Shown: positions 50,693 through 61,252, numbered from the stretch's first letter. The stretch is 64,000 nt of DNA from Pinibacter soli (GCF_029961145.1 NZ_JASBRG010000007.1:910155-974154), one strand, 5' to 3'. Notes: generated from the sequence alone by a model not told the origin. Program-made: numbers and translations.

Positions 50693-51205
50693 CTAATGCG
50701 GCAACTTGTCTCTGAACCTACCATACACCCATGTTCCCGCAATGGCACTCAGCAATGTTACTATGATAACAGTTGCACCTGTTCCTATCTGCGCAAACAA
50801 AGGGCCAGGGCAAGCGCCAGTAAGTGCCCACCCAAAGCCAAACAAAAGGCCTCCATAAATTTGCCCTTTGTTGAACGGCTTTTTGTGAAACTCAATCTTT
50901 TCTCCGTAAATAGTTTTGATGTTGAACTTCTTTATCAACCAAACCGACAACATCGCAACGGCAACAGCACTGCCTATTACCCCATACATATGAAAGGATT
51001 GCAAGCGAAACATTTCCTGTATACGGAACCAACTAATGATCTCTGCCTTCACGAATACAATACCGAAGAAAATACCTACGATGAGGTATTTGATATTGTG
51101 ATACCATTTATGTTGCAAATGACTTTCATTTATGCAAATGGTATCTAAAGAACGTACTTCAAAATCTGTATTGAATTCAGTCTCTATGATAGTTTCTGTT
51201 TCCAT
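50693..51205 (-). CDS. YeeE/YedE family inner-membrane protein (second half of pair)
   Basis: The 170-residue protein has a polar N-terminus of about 35 residues and then membrane segments, with the conserved GWALTGACPGPLFAQIGTG motif containing the family Cys. It begins 12 bp after the partner gene. Two-gene YeeE/YedE modules are thought to take up thiosulfate or another sulfur compound. A link to sulfate released by the sulfatases is possible but not supported by position. Confidence 0.88.
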   Translation of the reverse strand: METETIIETEFNTDFEVRSLDTICINESHLQHKWYHNIKYLIVGIFFGIVFVKAEIISWFRIQEMFRLQSFHMYGVIGSAVAVAMLSVWLIKKFNIKTIYGEKIEFHKKPFNKGQIYGGLLFGFGWALTGACPGPLFAQIGTGATVIIVTLLSAIAGTWVYGRFRDKLPH

Positions 51206-51217
51206 TAAATTTCTTTT

Positions 51218-51787
51218 TTACAATGCAAGAATGAAAGGAAGAATAAGATTCGCCATGATAAAGCCGCCGGCCATAAAGCAAACCGTTGCAACAACCGATG
51301 GCCATTGCAATGTGGAAATGCCCATGATGGCATGGCCACTTGTACAACCACCGGCATAGCGGGTGCCAAAGCCAACAAGAAAACCGCCGCCCGCCATAAG
51401 GATCAGGCCTCGTGCTGTCAACAACGATTGCCAGTTGAAAATCTGGACGGGCACAAGTGAATGATAATCGGTAATACCATAGCGAGCCAGGTCAGATACA
51501 AGAGCAGGATTCACTGCAACGGGTGACGGATTGGATAATAAAGATGCTGCAATAATTCCTCCAACGAAAATGCCGCTTACAAAGAATAGGTTCCATCGCT
51601 CTTTTTTCCAGTCGTATTCAAAGAAAGGAATTTTAGAAGGAAAACAGGCGGCGCAAATATGTCTTAGTGAAGAACTGATGCCAAATGATTTGTTGCCGAG
51701 AATGAGTAACACTGGCACGGTTAATCCGATCAACGGCCCGGCAACATACCATGGCCAGGGATTGTGTAATAGTTCGGTAATGGTCAT
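51218..51787 (-). CDS. YeeE/YedE family inner-membrane protein (first half of pair)
   Basis: The 189-residue protein has about five membrane segments and the conserved motif [14 protein letters not shown] with the family Cys. A loop with two closely spaced Cys residues ([10 protein letters not shown]) is near residue 45. Together with the next gene it forms a complete split YeeE/YedE transporter. Confidence 0.88.
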   Translation of the reverse strand: MTITELLHNPWPWYVAGPLIGLTVPVLLILGNKSFGISSSLRHICAACFPSKIPFFEYDWKKERWNLFFVSGIFVGGIIAASLLSNPSPVAVNPALVSDLARYGITDYHSLVPVQIFNWQSLLTARGLILMAGGGFLVGFGTRYAGGCTSGHAIMGISTLQWPSVVATVCFMAGGFIMANLILPFILAL

Positions 51788-51861
51788 TCAAAATACTTTT
51801 ACTAATGCGAATGTAAAAACTATCTGAAGTTTATTGTATCAACTTTGTTTCTAAGGTCCGG

Positions 51862-52254
51862 TCAGGGCAATGGTATAGCTTCTACAACCATTTCATTGCC
51901 AGCTTTGTCATAGTAAATACATGTCATGTTAACCAGGTCTACAACCCAAACATTCACACCTGCTTCTGCTGATTGTTTGCAAAAAGTCATGTAGTCAGTT
52001 TGCCCCTGCTGATGGATTTTTAACACATGTTTTAATGCATCTACGCTGCCTTCCGATGCTATTTGCGCCGGAGCCCACCAGGCATCTGCCGATAGGGAAA
52101 AATTATTTTCTCCTTTGTATTCGATATGTCCATCGCTTACATAATGTTCGTAGAACCGCACACCCAGTGTTTTTATTTCCTGAACATAGGCTGGAAAATC
52201 TGCACCACTTTTCACTTTTGAATGTGCTTGTTTTATTTGATCGATTGTGAACAT
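51862..52254 (-). CDS. DUF1398 family protein
   Basis: The 130-residue protein has the DUF1398 pattern: FTIDQIKQAHSKVKSGADFP, YVQEIKTLGVRFYEHYVSDG, and GVNVWVVDLVNMTCIYYDKAGN at the end. E. coli YbcV belongs to this family. It is cytoplasmic and of unknown function. It is divergent from the epimerase-like gene at 52361. Confidence 0.85.
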   Translation of the reverse strand: MFTIDQIKQAHSKVKSGADFPAYVQEIKTLGVRFYEHYVSDGHIEYKGENNFSLSADAWWAPAQIASEGSVDALKHVLKIHQQGQTDYMTFCKQSAEAGVNVWVVDLVNMTCIYYDKAGNEMVVEAIPLP

Positions 52255-52360
52255 CCTGATGTTGTTTTCTGTTTATTATGCCAAAAGATACTGCTATTCT
52301 TTTTGTTGAAAAATAATAGTTACATTGAATATTATTTTCACGACCTCATACTGAAACTGC

Positions 52361-53026
52361 ATGTCACTAAAAATAATTTTAACCGGAGCAACGGGCCTTG
52401 TGGGCGAAGGTGTTTTACTTGAGTGCCTTGCTCACCCAGCTGTTTCCGAAATTTTGATCATTAGCAGGAGACCTTACCCAGGTGTTCGCAATGGCAAGAT
52501 AAAAGAACTGATTCTTCACGATTTTTTTGACATTCATAATGTTCGCGAACAACTCAACGGCTACAACGCATGCTTTTATTGCGCCGGTATTAGTTCACGC
52601 GGATTGAACGAACAACAATACAGTCGCATCACTTACGACACAGTAATGGTGTTTGCAAATGAGCTGCTACGGGCAAATCCATCTATGGTTTTCTGCCACA
52701 TTTCAGGCAGTCATACGGATAGTTCCGAAAAAGGCAAGATCATGTGGGCGCGGGTAAAAGGCAAAGCAGAAAATGCTTTGATGAAACTTCCTTTCAGAAA
52801 AATATACAATTTCCGTCCCGGCTTAATGAAGCCAACAGAGGGCCAACAAAATATTAAGGGCTATTATAAAATCATTGCAGCATTGTTCCCTGTATTTAAA
52901 GTGCTGTTTCCGAAAAACAGCAACACGATCCACGAGCTCGCACTTGCAATGATCAATAGCGCTACGAAAGGCTATGAAAAGAGCATCTTAGAAGTCAGCG
53001 ATATTAAGGAGTTGGCAAGACAGTAG
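52361..53026 (+). CDS. NAD(P)-binding epimerase/dehydratase-like protein
   Basis: The 221-residue protein has the Rossmann start KIILTGATGLVGEGVLLECL and the body of an atypical short-chain epimerase-like protein (YNACFYCAGISSRGLNEQQY, then IYNFRPGLMKPTEG). It is shorter than full epimerases. Function is unknown, with possible roles in redox or quinone chemistry by family analogy. Confidence 0.8.
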   Translation: MSLKIILTGATGLVGEGVLLECLAHPAVSEILIISRRPYPGVRNGKIKELILHDFFDIHNVREQLNGYNACFYCAGISSRGLNEQQYSRITYDTVMVFANELLRANPSMVFCHISGSHTDSSEKGKIMWARVKGKAENALMKLPFRKIYNFRPGLMKPTEGQQNIKGYYKIIAALFPVFKVLFPKNSNTIHELALAMINSATKGYEKSILEVSDIKELARQ

Positions 53027-53153
53027 ACTCTACGAAATCAGCATTAATGTGTTTGGCCAAGTTGTTTTGGAAAATAAAAACAGTTGCCTGATCTTTCCAC
53101 GTCAACTACGGACTTCCTGATCAAAAACATACGTCAATCCTAAATTTTAACTT

Positions 53154-56100
53154 CTAATTCCTGATTCCTGCTAGTGAACTCCTTCCAAAGTTTTGCCTGG
53201 TAAAAATAAAAACCGGCATTTCTGTTACGGTAAAATTATTCAAATCCGTTTGCGTAAGCGTAGTTACATCTGCAGTTTGTTTAGAGAAATTATACACCTC
53301 TTTAGTGGCGCCTTGTGAAATTGTGACTGGCAAATTTCTTGTCAGCTTACTACCATCTTCGCTGCCTTTCCAAACGGAGTACATTACAGAGTCACTGTCA
53401 TTTTGCTTTCTCCACTTTATGAGCCACAATCCTGTGCCATCGCTGCTTATAACACTATCTACGACATAGTTGCCCATTCTTGCGTACATCCATTTCTTTG
53501 CAAAGTAGTTCGGAAACTTTGTTGATAAACCATAGGTACCTCCGCCCCAACCTGAGGTATAAAAATTGACATTTATATTATTCGTCTGATCGAGATTGGA
53601 ATTGTGTGCGTTGTATTCTGTAAATCCATCGAGCTGGCTTGCGCCCATGATAAGGTCCATGCGCATGATTGCAATGCTTTTTGATTGAACCGAATCATAG
53701 CCTTTGATGATTGGCACCGCAGTTGTTGTCCATATCCCGGCCAGTTGTTGCGTAGATTTGGGACGCACCGAAAAGTTATCATAACCGTATTCTGTGTTCC
53801 ATGTTTTGATACTGGTGTCGCCTGTTATTTTCCAGATGTATTTTGCTATAGCACTGCATTTGTTGTACCAGTCATTTCTTTCCGGAATCATCCCCCCATT
53901 GCCAAGTTGCTCTTCGTAGGTAGGTCCGAGTATATTTGATACAGTGTCAAGCGAGCGACTGTAATCATGATAACTGAACACATCAAAAAGCTTTGTGGTT
54001 GTATCTTTCATCATGACGTATGCAAGCAACATTACCGTTCTTATGCGGAAAGTATCGGCATAGGTTTGCCCTGCATAAATGATCTTTGTTTGCGGATCTG
54101 CATTGCGAATACCTAGTGTATCACCAAGGTATTTACGATTACCATTTACGGCCATGACCAGCTTCGCAGCAGACACAGCAGGCGGTTCATAAGTATCATC
54201 TTCATTGCCAAGCTCCAAGTATGGATGCCAGTTTTGTGCATAGCCTGAAAGCGTTTTATCGTTGAACCATCTGTAGTTAGAACCGTTCAATGTTGTGTTA
54301 TTGCCCCACTTATAAGCAAGTTGGTAAAATAATCTACCGTGTGAGATATAATTCAACCAATCACCAGGTTCTGCATATGGTTTATCGATATTATTTCTCA
54401 CACTTTTATTCATTTCTTTTCCAGCTCTTTTAGAAGCGCCAAATACAGCAAGCCAGTGATTATATGCGTGCGGCGTCCAGTATTCGTTCCATTTTGAATA
54501 ACCGGGAAAAAAATCTGCATTAAAACTCTGCCGATTCTTTGTTGCGGGATCCGTGTCAGTGTCGTACCAATCAACATTTACATACTGGCGTATATTTTTT
54601 ACAATGCCCAAAACATTTGTATCTATTTGCACCCCTGTATTGATGCCCGCTTTGTCAAACAACGTTTTTTGTACAGGCAGCGGACCGCTATAGGCTATGG
54701 GCCTTTGCGTTCCTTCAGTTCTAGGAGCCCCGTAAAAAACCAGCTCATTGAAAAATGCTGTCGATGTGTAACCCTTTCTTTTTTGAAGTGTATTGCGAAC
54801 CATTATATACCGCATGCTATCCGCGATGTTGGAAACGTTTATCCATGCGCCCGTTGCTGATGTACCACCCCGTGTTACCAAAACAGCAAATGGTTTCAAC
54901 GTACTATCGGGTCTGCTGATCATGTAGGGAATTTTTCTTAGATCAGTCTCCTCAATTACTTTATCGAAATTGTAAAAATACAAACTGTCGCCAGGTTCAA
55001 AATTTCTTTCGTACCCATAAACATCGGTGATGTTAAATTTCTTTCCATGCGTTATCAAAGCGTGTTTTATAGAAGGATCGTTGGCAAGATCGATCACAAT
55101 GCATCGTCCTCTTTTCCCCGGAAAATAATATCCGCCAAATGCCAGATCGCCATTTTCTGCTCCGTAAAAATAACTTGCATCTCTTCCCGATGCAGGAACA
55201 GGGTTTGTCGTGTCGCCCTTTACTAACTTAGGTTTTCCAAGTTCATCCAACACCATTTGCTCCGAAAATTTCACGTCGCCGTTCTTGGGATCGACAGTTT
55301 CAAACCCATCAAAATAATTGAAGGGTCTGTCTGTATGATTGATACGACCTGAGAGATCATACAAGCTGCTTTCATACACTTTGATCTTTGCAGAGGAAAA
55401 AAACAATTGAGTTTTAAAGCCGCTGCGATTCAGTAACCAACGATATATGTTTGTAACAGTGTCATTACCAAGCGGAGAAAACACACTATCCCATGTAACA
55501 TTGTTGAAGCCGTTGTTTGCCATGTTGTACATAATAAATGAACTGTAGGTACCGGGCATCTCGGCAAGCTTACTGCTTATCGCCTGTGCGGGTAGATACT
55601 GGCAGCATTTATCAGTATTTTGCTCGTGTAAAAATCTGGTGTTTGTATGCTGGAAATTGGCAAATGCCTGGGCTCCGGGGTATAAGTTAGTTATAGAAAT
55701 AAAAATCGCGTGGCTTACTTTACCTGTATACTTCAAATCGCCATGACCACCAGTGTACCATGCAAGATTATCCCACGCATCACTGGCGCCTTGCCCAATA
55801 CCGTCGATGCACACAAATTTGTACATACCATTTTCATTCTTTGCATCATCGATGGGCAGGCTTCCAAGGCAATAGTCCATTACCTGATTGAACATGGAGG
55901 GATATTTTAAAGCACCAGGCGATGAAGCGAGCGGGCAAACATGTATGATGCTATCAGCAATGGTTCCCTGTACGCGATTGTTCATGACCTGCCGCGAAAA
56001 ACCGGCGGTAAACAAAACCGAAAGCCGACTGCCTGCCTGCGCCACACCTCCGTAGTGGATCATCAACGCATATTTTTTACCGGGCACTCTTTTCCCTGCA

Positions 56101-56222
56101 GCCGGATAAACCAGTGCTTTGATTTGCGACCCGCCAATTGTAACGCTATCCATTCCATAATACTGAGCCGATACAGTGTTGCAAAACAACACTAAAACAC
56201 TAAGTATTAGTAAACTTCTCAT
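53154..56222 (-). CDS. Large secreted protein: hydrolase-like module plus glycosidase-like barrel
   Basis: Start at 56222 (MRSLLILSVLVLFCNTVSAQ) matches its paralog; the product is 1022 residues. Residues about 18-270 form an alpha/beta-hydrolase-like module (YALMIHYGGVAQAG, then VCIDGIGQGASDAWDNL). A beta-rich module follows from KIKVYESSLYDLSG. The last half looks like a clan-A glycoside hydrolase barrel: LELGNEDDTYEPP gives a candidate acid/base Glu674 and TWNTEYGYDNF a candidate nucleophile Glu811. The exact GH family is not recognised. It ends with a small beta domain. The next gene upstream encodes a longer paralog. Catalytic roles are inferred from motif shape only. Confidence 0.75.
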   Translation of the reverse strand: MRSLLILSVLVLFCNTVSAQYYGMDSVTIGGSQIKALVYPAAGKRVPGKKYALMIHYGGVAQAGSRLSVLFTAGFSRQVMNNRVQGTIADSIIHVCPLASSPGALKYPSMFNQVMDYCLGSLPIDDAKNENGMYKFVCIDGIGQGASDAWDNLAWYTGGHGDLKYTGKVSHAIFISITNLYPGAQAFANFQHTNTRFLHEQNTDKCCQYLPAQAISSKLAEMPGTYSSFIMYNMANNGFNNVTWDSVFSPLGNDTVTNIYRWLLNRSGFKTQLFFSSAKIKVYESSLYDLSGRINHTDRPFNYFDGFETVDPKNGDVKFSEQMVLDELGKPKLVKGDTTNPVPASGRDASYFYGAENGDLAFGGYYFPGKRGRCIVIDLANDPSIKHALITHGKKFNITDVYGYERNFEPGDSLYFYNFDKVIEETDLRKIPYMISRPDSTLKPFAVLVTRGGTSATGAWINVSNIADSMRYIMVRNTLQKRKGYTSTAFFNELVFYGAPRTEGTQRPIAYSGPLPVQKTLFDKAGINTGVQIDTNVLGIVKNIRQYVNVDWYDTDTDPATKNRQSFNADFFPGYSKWNEYWTPHAYNHWLAVFGASKRAGKEMNKSVRNNIDKPYAEPGDWLNYISHGRLFYQLAYKWGNNTTLNGSNYRWFNDKTLSGYAQNWHPYLELGNEDDTYEPPAVSAAKLVMAVNGNRKYLGDTLGIRNADPQTKIIYAGQTYADTFRIRTVMLLAYVMMKDTTTKLFDVFSYHDYSRSLDTVSNILGPTYEEQLGNGGMIPERNDWYNKCSAIAKYIWKITGDTSIKTWNTEYGYDNFSVRPKSTQQLAGIWTTTAVPIIKGYDSVQSKSIAIMRMDLIMGASQLDGFTEYNAHNSNLDQTNNINVNFYTSGWGGGTYGLSTKFPNYFAKKWMYARMGNYVVDSVISSDGTGLWLIKWRKQNDSDSVMYSVWKGSEDGSKLTRNLPVTISQGATKEVYNFSKQTADVTTLTQTDLNNFTVTEMPVFIFTRQNFGRSSLAGIRN

Positions 56223-56380
56223 CCAAATCATTTTATCGGTAATGGGTTTTTATAATACAAATGTCCGTTGTTTGTTTGTAAACGGAATATAGATCAAAAA
56301 AATTGTCAAGATTAATGCCTGACATTCGATAGCACGCCCAGGTGTACTGAGGATGCTATTTACCCTGAATGTCAACTTTC

Positions 56381-56409
56381 AGTAAATTATCTGTTTAGAA
56401 TAATTTACT
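56381..56409 (-). terminator. Hairpin at the end of the large paralog gene
   Basis: AGTAAATTAT pairs with ATAATTTACT across a 9-bp loop, directly after the TGA stop codon on the minus strand. Confidence 0.5.
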
Positions 56410-59400
56410 CAGTGATCTTTTTTATTCCTAAATCTTATCCTTGCTTTATTCAGAGCGGCTTCTTTAGCAAAAATGAACACAGGCATTTCTACTACACTAA
56501 AGCTATATGAATCATTCTTCTTAATCGGCGTCACATCTGCAGTTTTGGTGGAGAAATTATAAACTTCTTTTGTGGTGCCCGAAGTAACACCTTCTATTTT
56601 CACATCGTCGTAATCTATTTTAGTTGCGTTGTCGCTTCCTTTCCAAATAGAAAACATCACGGAATCGGGTTCAGATTGCTTCCTCCATTTGATTTCCCAC
56701 AAACCAGTACCGTCGGCACTTATAACACTGTCAACGGCATAACCTCCCATTCTTTCATACATCCATTTCTTCGCATAGTAATTGGTAAACTTCGTTGACA
56801 AACTATAATCTCCACCACCCCATCCTGTTGTGTAAAAATTCTTGCTTACGTGATTGGTCGGATCAAGGTTTGAGTTATGTGCGTTAAACTCAGTAAATCC
56901 ATCCAGTTCGCTTGCACCCATTATAAGTTCCATACGCATCATTACAATGCTTTTCGATTGAACGGAATCATACCCTGTAATTCTTGGAACGGAAGTTGTC
57001 GTCCAGTTAGTGGCAAGTTGATCTGTGGTGCCGGGACGCACAGAAAAATTATCAAAGCCATATTCTGTGTTCCATGTTTTTATACTTGTATCGCCTGTTA
57101 TTTTCCAAATAAATTTTGCGATGCCACTACTCTCTTTGTACCAATTGTTTCTTTCAGGAATCATACCACCGTTACCAATCTGCTCTTCATAGGTAGGACC
57201 GACAATTCCTGAAACAGTATCGATCAACCTGCTATAGTCGTGATAACTAAACACGTCAAAAAGCCTCACGGTCGTATCTTTCATCATTGCATAAGCAAGC
57301 ATCATTACTGTACGAATACGGAATGTATCAGGATATGTTTGTCCTGCATAAACAATCTTTGTTCGAGGATCTGCATTTCTGATGCCGAGTGTATCACCCA
57401 GATACTTATTGTTTCCATTGACGGCCATGATCAGCTTCGCAGCAGATATGGCAGGAGGTTCATAAGTATCATCTTCATTCCCCAATTCTAAAAACGGGTG
57501 CCAGTCTTGCGCATAACCAGAAAGCGTAACATCGTTGAACCATCTGTATTTACTGCCATCCAGCGATTTGTTATTGCCCCACTTGTATGCCAGCTGATAA
57601 AATAATCTGCCGTGTGAAATGTAGTGTAACCAATCACCGGGCTCAGCATAAGGCGTATCGATATTGTTTCTTACACTTTGTTTCATTTCATTACCGGCTC
57701 TTTTTGATGCGCCAAATACAGCAAGCCAATGGTTTCTGTTGTGAGGCGTCCAGTATTGGTTCCAGTTTAAATAGCCGGGAAAATAGTCTGCATTAAAAAG
57801 CTGTTTGTATTTGGTAGCAGCAGCTGTATCTGTGTCGTACCAATCCACATTTACATACTGGCGAATATTTTTTACAATGCTCATTACATTCGTATCAATC
57901 TGCACACCAGTATTGACACCGGATTTATCGAATAATGTTTTTTGTACCGGCAACGGACCTGTATAACCTGCGGGCTTGGAGGTGCTATCTCCTCTTGGTG
58001 ATCCATAAAAAACGATTTCATTAAAATATGCAGTAGACGTGTAGCCGCTCCGTTGTTGAAGTGTGTTGCGGATCATTATATAACGCATGCTGTCTGCAAT
58101 GCCGGAAACATTGCGCCATACACCGACAGAAGATGTGCCACCTTTCGTAATCAGCACAGCAAAGGGCTTCAGCATACTATCCGGCCTGCTGATCATGTAA
58201 GGTATCTTTCGCACATCGGTTTCTTCGATTACATTATCGAAGTTGTAGAAAAACAAACTGTCGCCCTGCTCAAAATTTTTCTCCCAACCATAAACATCTG
58301 TAATGTTGAATTTCTTTCCATGTGTGATCAATGCATGTTTTACAGATGGATCATTAGCAAGATCTACAACTATGCACCTTCCTCGTTTGCCCGGAAAATA
58401 ATAGCCTCCGTAAGCAAGAGACTTGTTGCCTTCACCATAGAAATAGGCAGCATCTCTTCCCGAACCCGGAATAGAGTTTGTCGTGTCACCTCTCACCTGC
58501 TTTGGTTTTCCCAATTCGTCCAAAACAGTTTGTGCCTCAAAATCTACGTTTCCATTTTTAGGATCAATTGTTTCAAAACCATCAAAAAAATTAAAGGGTC
58601 TGTCTTTATGATTGATTCGACCTGACAAATCATACAAGCTGCTTTCATATACTTTTAGTTTCGCCGAAGCCACGGGCGGTGCTTCCGTCTTGGCACTATT
58701 TAACAACCATCTGTAAATATTGGTAATGGTGTCATTACCAAACGGCGAATACATGCTGTCCCACGTAATATTATTAAACCCGTTGTTCGCCATTGTGTAC
58801 AAAGTAAATGTGCTGAGGGCTCCTTTCGTTTGTGCGAGCGTGCTATTCATAGTTTGCGCAGGCCCATACTGGCAGCAGGAGTTTGTGTTTTGCTCGTGAA
58901 AGAATTTTGTGTTAGTGTACTGGTAGTTGGCATAGGCCTGGGATGCCGGATACAGATTAGGTATAGACATAAAAACAGCATGACTTATTTTTTTGACGTA
59001 CTTCAAATCTCCATTACCGGTTGTGTACCACGCAAGATTATCCCAGGCATCACTCGCCCCCTGGCCAATACCATCTACACATACCAGCTTATACATTCCG
59101 TAATTACTCTTGCCTGTATCGATGGGCAAATTAGCAAGGCAATAATCCATCACCTGGTTAAACATGGAAGGATATTTCAATGAACCAGCGCTTGTTGATA
59201 ATGGGCAAACATGAATAATACTATCGGCAATTGTTCCCTGAACGCGGTTGTTCTTCACCTGCCTTGGAAAACCTGCGCCAAACACGGAAGAAAGTATTGC
59301 GCCAACCTGATCCACCCCTTCATAGTGAATCATCAGTGGATACTTTTTGCCGGGTATACGCCTGACAGATGCTGGATAGATAACCGCTTTAATTTTAGAA

Positions 59401-60260
59401 CTGCCAAATGTTACACTATCCATGCCATAGTATGGAGCCGGCGTTGGTGCAGGTTGCGATGCACTGTTTAGTAGCCATCTGTAGATATTCGTCAACGTGT
59501 CGCGGCCAAATGGAGAGTACATGCTATCCCATGTGAAGTTGTTGAATCCATTGCCGGACATAGTGTACAGCGTGAACGTACTAATCGCACCAGTCGTTTT
59601 GTTCAGCGTGCTGCTCATGCCTTGCGCAGGGCCGTACTGACAACAGCCGTTTGTATTTTGTTCGTGTAAAAATTTTGTGTTGGTGAACTGGTAATTGATG
59701 TAGGCTTCTGATGCGGGGTACAAATTGGGCGTCGAAATGAAAACGGCATGACCTATCTTTTTTATATACTTTAAATCACCATTGCCCGTTGTGTACCACG
59801 CGAGGTTATCCCAGGTATCGCTAGCACCTTGCCCAATGCCATCTACACAAACTTGCGTATACATTCCCTGATTGTTCTTAGAAGTATCAATGGGCAAATT
59901 CCCGAGGCAATAGTCCATCACCTGGTTAAACATGGAGGGATACTTTAAAGATCCAGGCGATGTCGCTAACGGACAAACGTGAATGATACTATCTGCTACA
60001 GTTCCTATAATTCTGTTGTTCATCACCTGCCTTGGGAAACCGGCACCAAAGACAGACGAAAGCATACTTTCTGCCTGATCTGCACCTTCATAATGAATCA
60101 TCAGCGGATACTTTTTGCCGGCTATTCTTTTTGCCGCAGACGGGTAAATCACAGCTTTGATATTGGAACTACCGAAGGTAACACTATCCATTCCGTAATA
60201 TTGCGCACACAAAGTGTTGCACAACAGCACCAAAATTGCAGGTAATAATAAGTTTCTCAT
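56409..60260 (-). CDS. Large secreted protein: duplicated hydrolase-like module plus glycosidase-like barrel
   Basis: The 1283-residue protein has a signal peptide and two copies of the alpha/beta-hydrolase-like module, from Tyr21 and from Tyr277 (both starting YYGMDSVTFGSS), joined by an APTPAP linker. From Lys534 (KLKVYESSLYDLSG) it is colinear with the paralog at 53154 and very similar throughout. Candidate catalytic residues of the barrel are Glu929 (LELGNEDD) and Glu1066 (TWNTEYGFDNF), with the same 137-residue spacing as in the paralog. Tandem gene duplication with gain or loss of one module explains the pair. Confidence 0.75.
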   Translation of the reverse strand: MRNLLLPAILVLLCNTLCAQYYGMDSVTFGSSNIKAVIYPSAAKRIAGKKYPLMIHYEGADQAESMLSSVFGAGFPRQVMNNRIIGTVADSIIHVCPLATSPGSLKYPSMFNQVMDYCLGNLPIDTSKNNQGMYTQVCVDGIGQGASDTWDNLAWYTTGNGDLKYIKKIGHAVFISTPNLYPASEAYINYQFTNTKFLHEQNTNGCCQYGPAQGMSSTLNKTTGAISTFTLYTMSGNGFNNFTWDSMYSPFGRDTLTNIYRWLLNSASQPAPTPAPYYGMDSVTFGSSKIKAVIYPASVRRIPGKKYPLMIHYEGVDQVGAILSSVFGAGFPRQVKNNRVQGTIADSIIHVCPLSTSAGSLKYPSMFNQVMDYCLANLPIDTGKSNYGMYKLVCVDGIGQGASDAWDNLAWYTTGNGDLKYVKKISHAVFMSIPNLYPASQAYANYQYTNTKFFHEQNTNSCCQYGPAQTMNSTLAQTKGALSTFTLYTMANNGFNNITWDSMYSPFGNDTITNIYRWLLNSAKTEAPPVASAKLKVYESSLYDLSGRINHKDRPFNFFDGFETIDPKNGNVDFEAQTVLDELGKPKQVRGDTTNSIPGSGRDAAYFYGEGNKSLAYGGYYFPGKRGRCIVVDLANDPSVKHALITHGKKFNITDVYGWEKNFEQGDSLFFYNFDNVIEETDVRKIPYMISRPDSMLKPFAVLITKGGTSSVGVWRNVSGIADSMRYIMIRNTLQQRSGYTSTAYFNEIVFYGSPRGDSTSKPAGYTGPLPVQKTLFDKSGVNTGVQIDTNVMSIVKNIRQYVNVDWYDTDTAAATKYKQLFNADYFPGYLNWNQYWTPHNRNHWLAVFGASKRAGNEMKQSVRNNIDTPYAEPGDWLHYISHGRLFYQLAYKWGNNKSLDGSKYRWFNDVTLSGYAQDWHPFLELGNEDDTYEPPAISAAKLIMAVNGNNKYLGDTLGIRNADPRTKIVYAGQTYPDTFRIRTVMMLAYAMMKDTTVRLFDVFSYHDYSRLIDTVSGIVGPTYEEQIGNGGMIPERNNWYKESSGIAKFIWKITGDTSIKTWNTEYGFDNFSVRPGTTDQLATNWTTTSVPRITGYDSVQSKSIVMMRMELIMGASELDGFTEFNAHNSNLDPTNHVSKNFYTTGWGGGDYSLSTKFTNYYAKKWMYERMGGYAVDSVISADGTGLWEIKWRKQSEPDSVMFSIWKGSDNATKIDYDDVKIEGVTSGTTKEVYNFSTKTADVTPIKKNDSYSFSVVEMPVFIFAKEAALNKARIRFRNKKDH

Positions 60261-60402
60261 CCTTAGATCTTTTTGATTTCCGCAAACATGTTGCTACAAC
60301 TTTCAAGGGTGAGAACTATTTCCCTAATATTCTTCGCGCGATAAGGTTTCAGCGTTTTATAACATCACTGCATATTGTTTGGTTGTAAAGTTTTGCACTT
60401 AT

Positions 60403-60437
60403 AAATAAAAAAGGCCCCGATAAATTTATCGAAGCCT
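60403..60437 (-). terminator. Intrinsic terminator after the AraC gene
   Basis: On the minus strand GGCTTCGATAAATTTATCGG is followed by GGCC and a run of six T. It lies 24 bp after the AraC gene. Confidence 0.8.
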
Positions 60438-60460
60438 CTCAGCCTGCCGGGTCTATTACG

Positions 60461-61252
60461 TTAGACCAACGACGGCGCAACGCCATATTGTTTTTTAAAT
60501 GCAAAGGAAAAATGCGATAGATCTTCAAAACCAAGATCGAGATAAATGTCAGAAGCTGTCTGCCTTTTTTCTTTCAGCAAATAATGCGCTTCCTGCAAAC
60601 GCCGCTGTAATAACCAGCGACTCGGTGTTATGTGGAATATTTTTTCAAAATCGCGTTTAAACGTGGATAGACTTCTGCCCGTTAAATAAGCAAATCTTTT
60701 GAGATCAACATTAAAATGAAAATTCCGGTTCATAAAACCTTCAAGGTCTATCTTACCGGGTTCTGAAAAATCAAACAGAACATCTTTCAATGCAGGTTGT
60801 ATTTGCAGCAACAGCAACAAAGCCTCTTTTTGTTTTACCGCCAGCAGTTCATTTGTTCCTTTGTTTTTAAATACATCTTCATAAGACCGCAGTGATTCCA
60901 TATAGTGCGCCAGCACAGAGCTTGAAGGTAATTGTTGAAATGCAGGAGTTTCAATAACCTTATTCGATTTATGACCAAACCCAATGCTAAATTCTCTCAG
61001 CATTTCCTGTTCGAAGAAAATAGAAACCGATCTGAACTCGCCTCCTTCTTCCGGATACTTTGTGTATTTCGCCAGTTGATTTCTACGGCAAAAATATAGT
61101 TCACCTTTATTGAAGACTTTGCTAACTACGCCGTCATTAACTTCGAATGCACCTGCTACTATATACCCAATCGCATGCTCTGGCACAAACTGCTCCCCCG
61201 TTCTGCTTCTTGTAAAGTAGCAGGAATATTGTATTGATGGTCGTGTGGTCAT
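60461..61252 (-). CDS. AraC family transcriptional regulator
   Basis: The 263-residue protein has an N-terminal sensing domain (GYIVAGAFEVNDGVVSKVFN) and a C-terminal AraC domain (LKRFAYLTGRSLSTFKRDFE, then TASDIYLDLGFEDLSHFSFA). It lies downstream of the aldehyde dehydrogenase gene on the same strand, separated by an inverted repeat. It may control that gene or the large secreted proteins, which are next to it. The ligand is unknown. Confidence 0.88.
   Translation of the reverse strand: MTTRPSIQYSCYFTRSRTGEQFVPEHAIGYIVAGAFEVNDGVVSKVFNKGELYFCRRNQLAKYTKYPEEGGEFRSVSIFFEQEMLREFSIGFGHKSNKVIETPAFQQLPSSSVLAHYMESLRSYEDVFKNKGTNELLAVKQKEALLLLLQIQPALKDVLFDFSEPGKIDLEGFMNRNFHFNVDLKRFAYLTGRSLSTFKRDFEKIFHITPSRWLLQRRLQEAHYLLKEKRQTASDIYLDLGFEDLSHFSFAFKKQYGVAPSLV

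Noticed and set aside
50582-51148. A 188-codon plus-strand open frame opposite a YeeE/YedE gene
   Set aside because: It overlaps the conserved ACPGP-containing membrane protein on the other strand and its translation has no recognisable fold.
58053-58625. A 190-codon plus-strand open frame inside the large secreted protein gene
   Set aside because: The opposite strand is clearly coding and conserved in the paralog; the plus-strand translation is low in sense.
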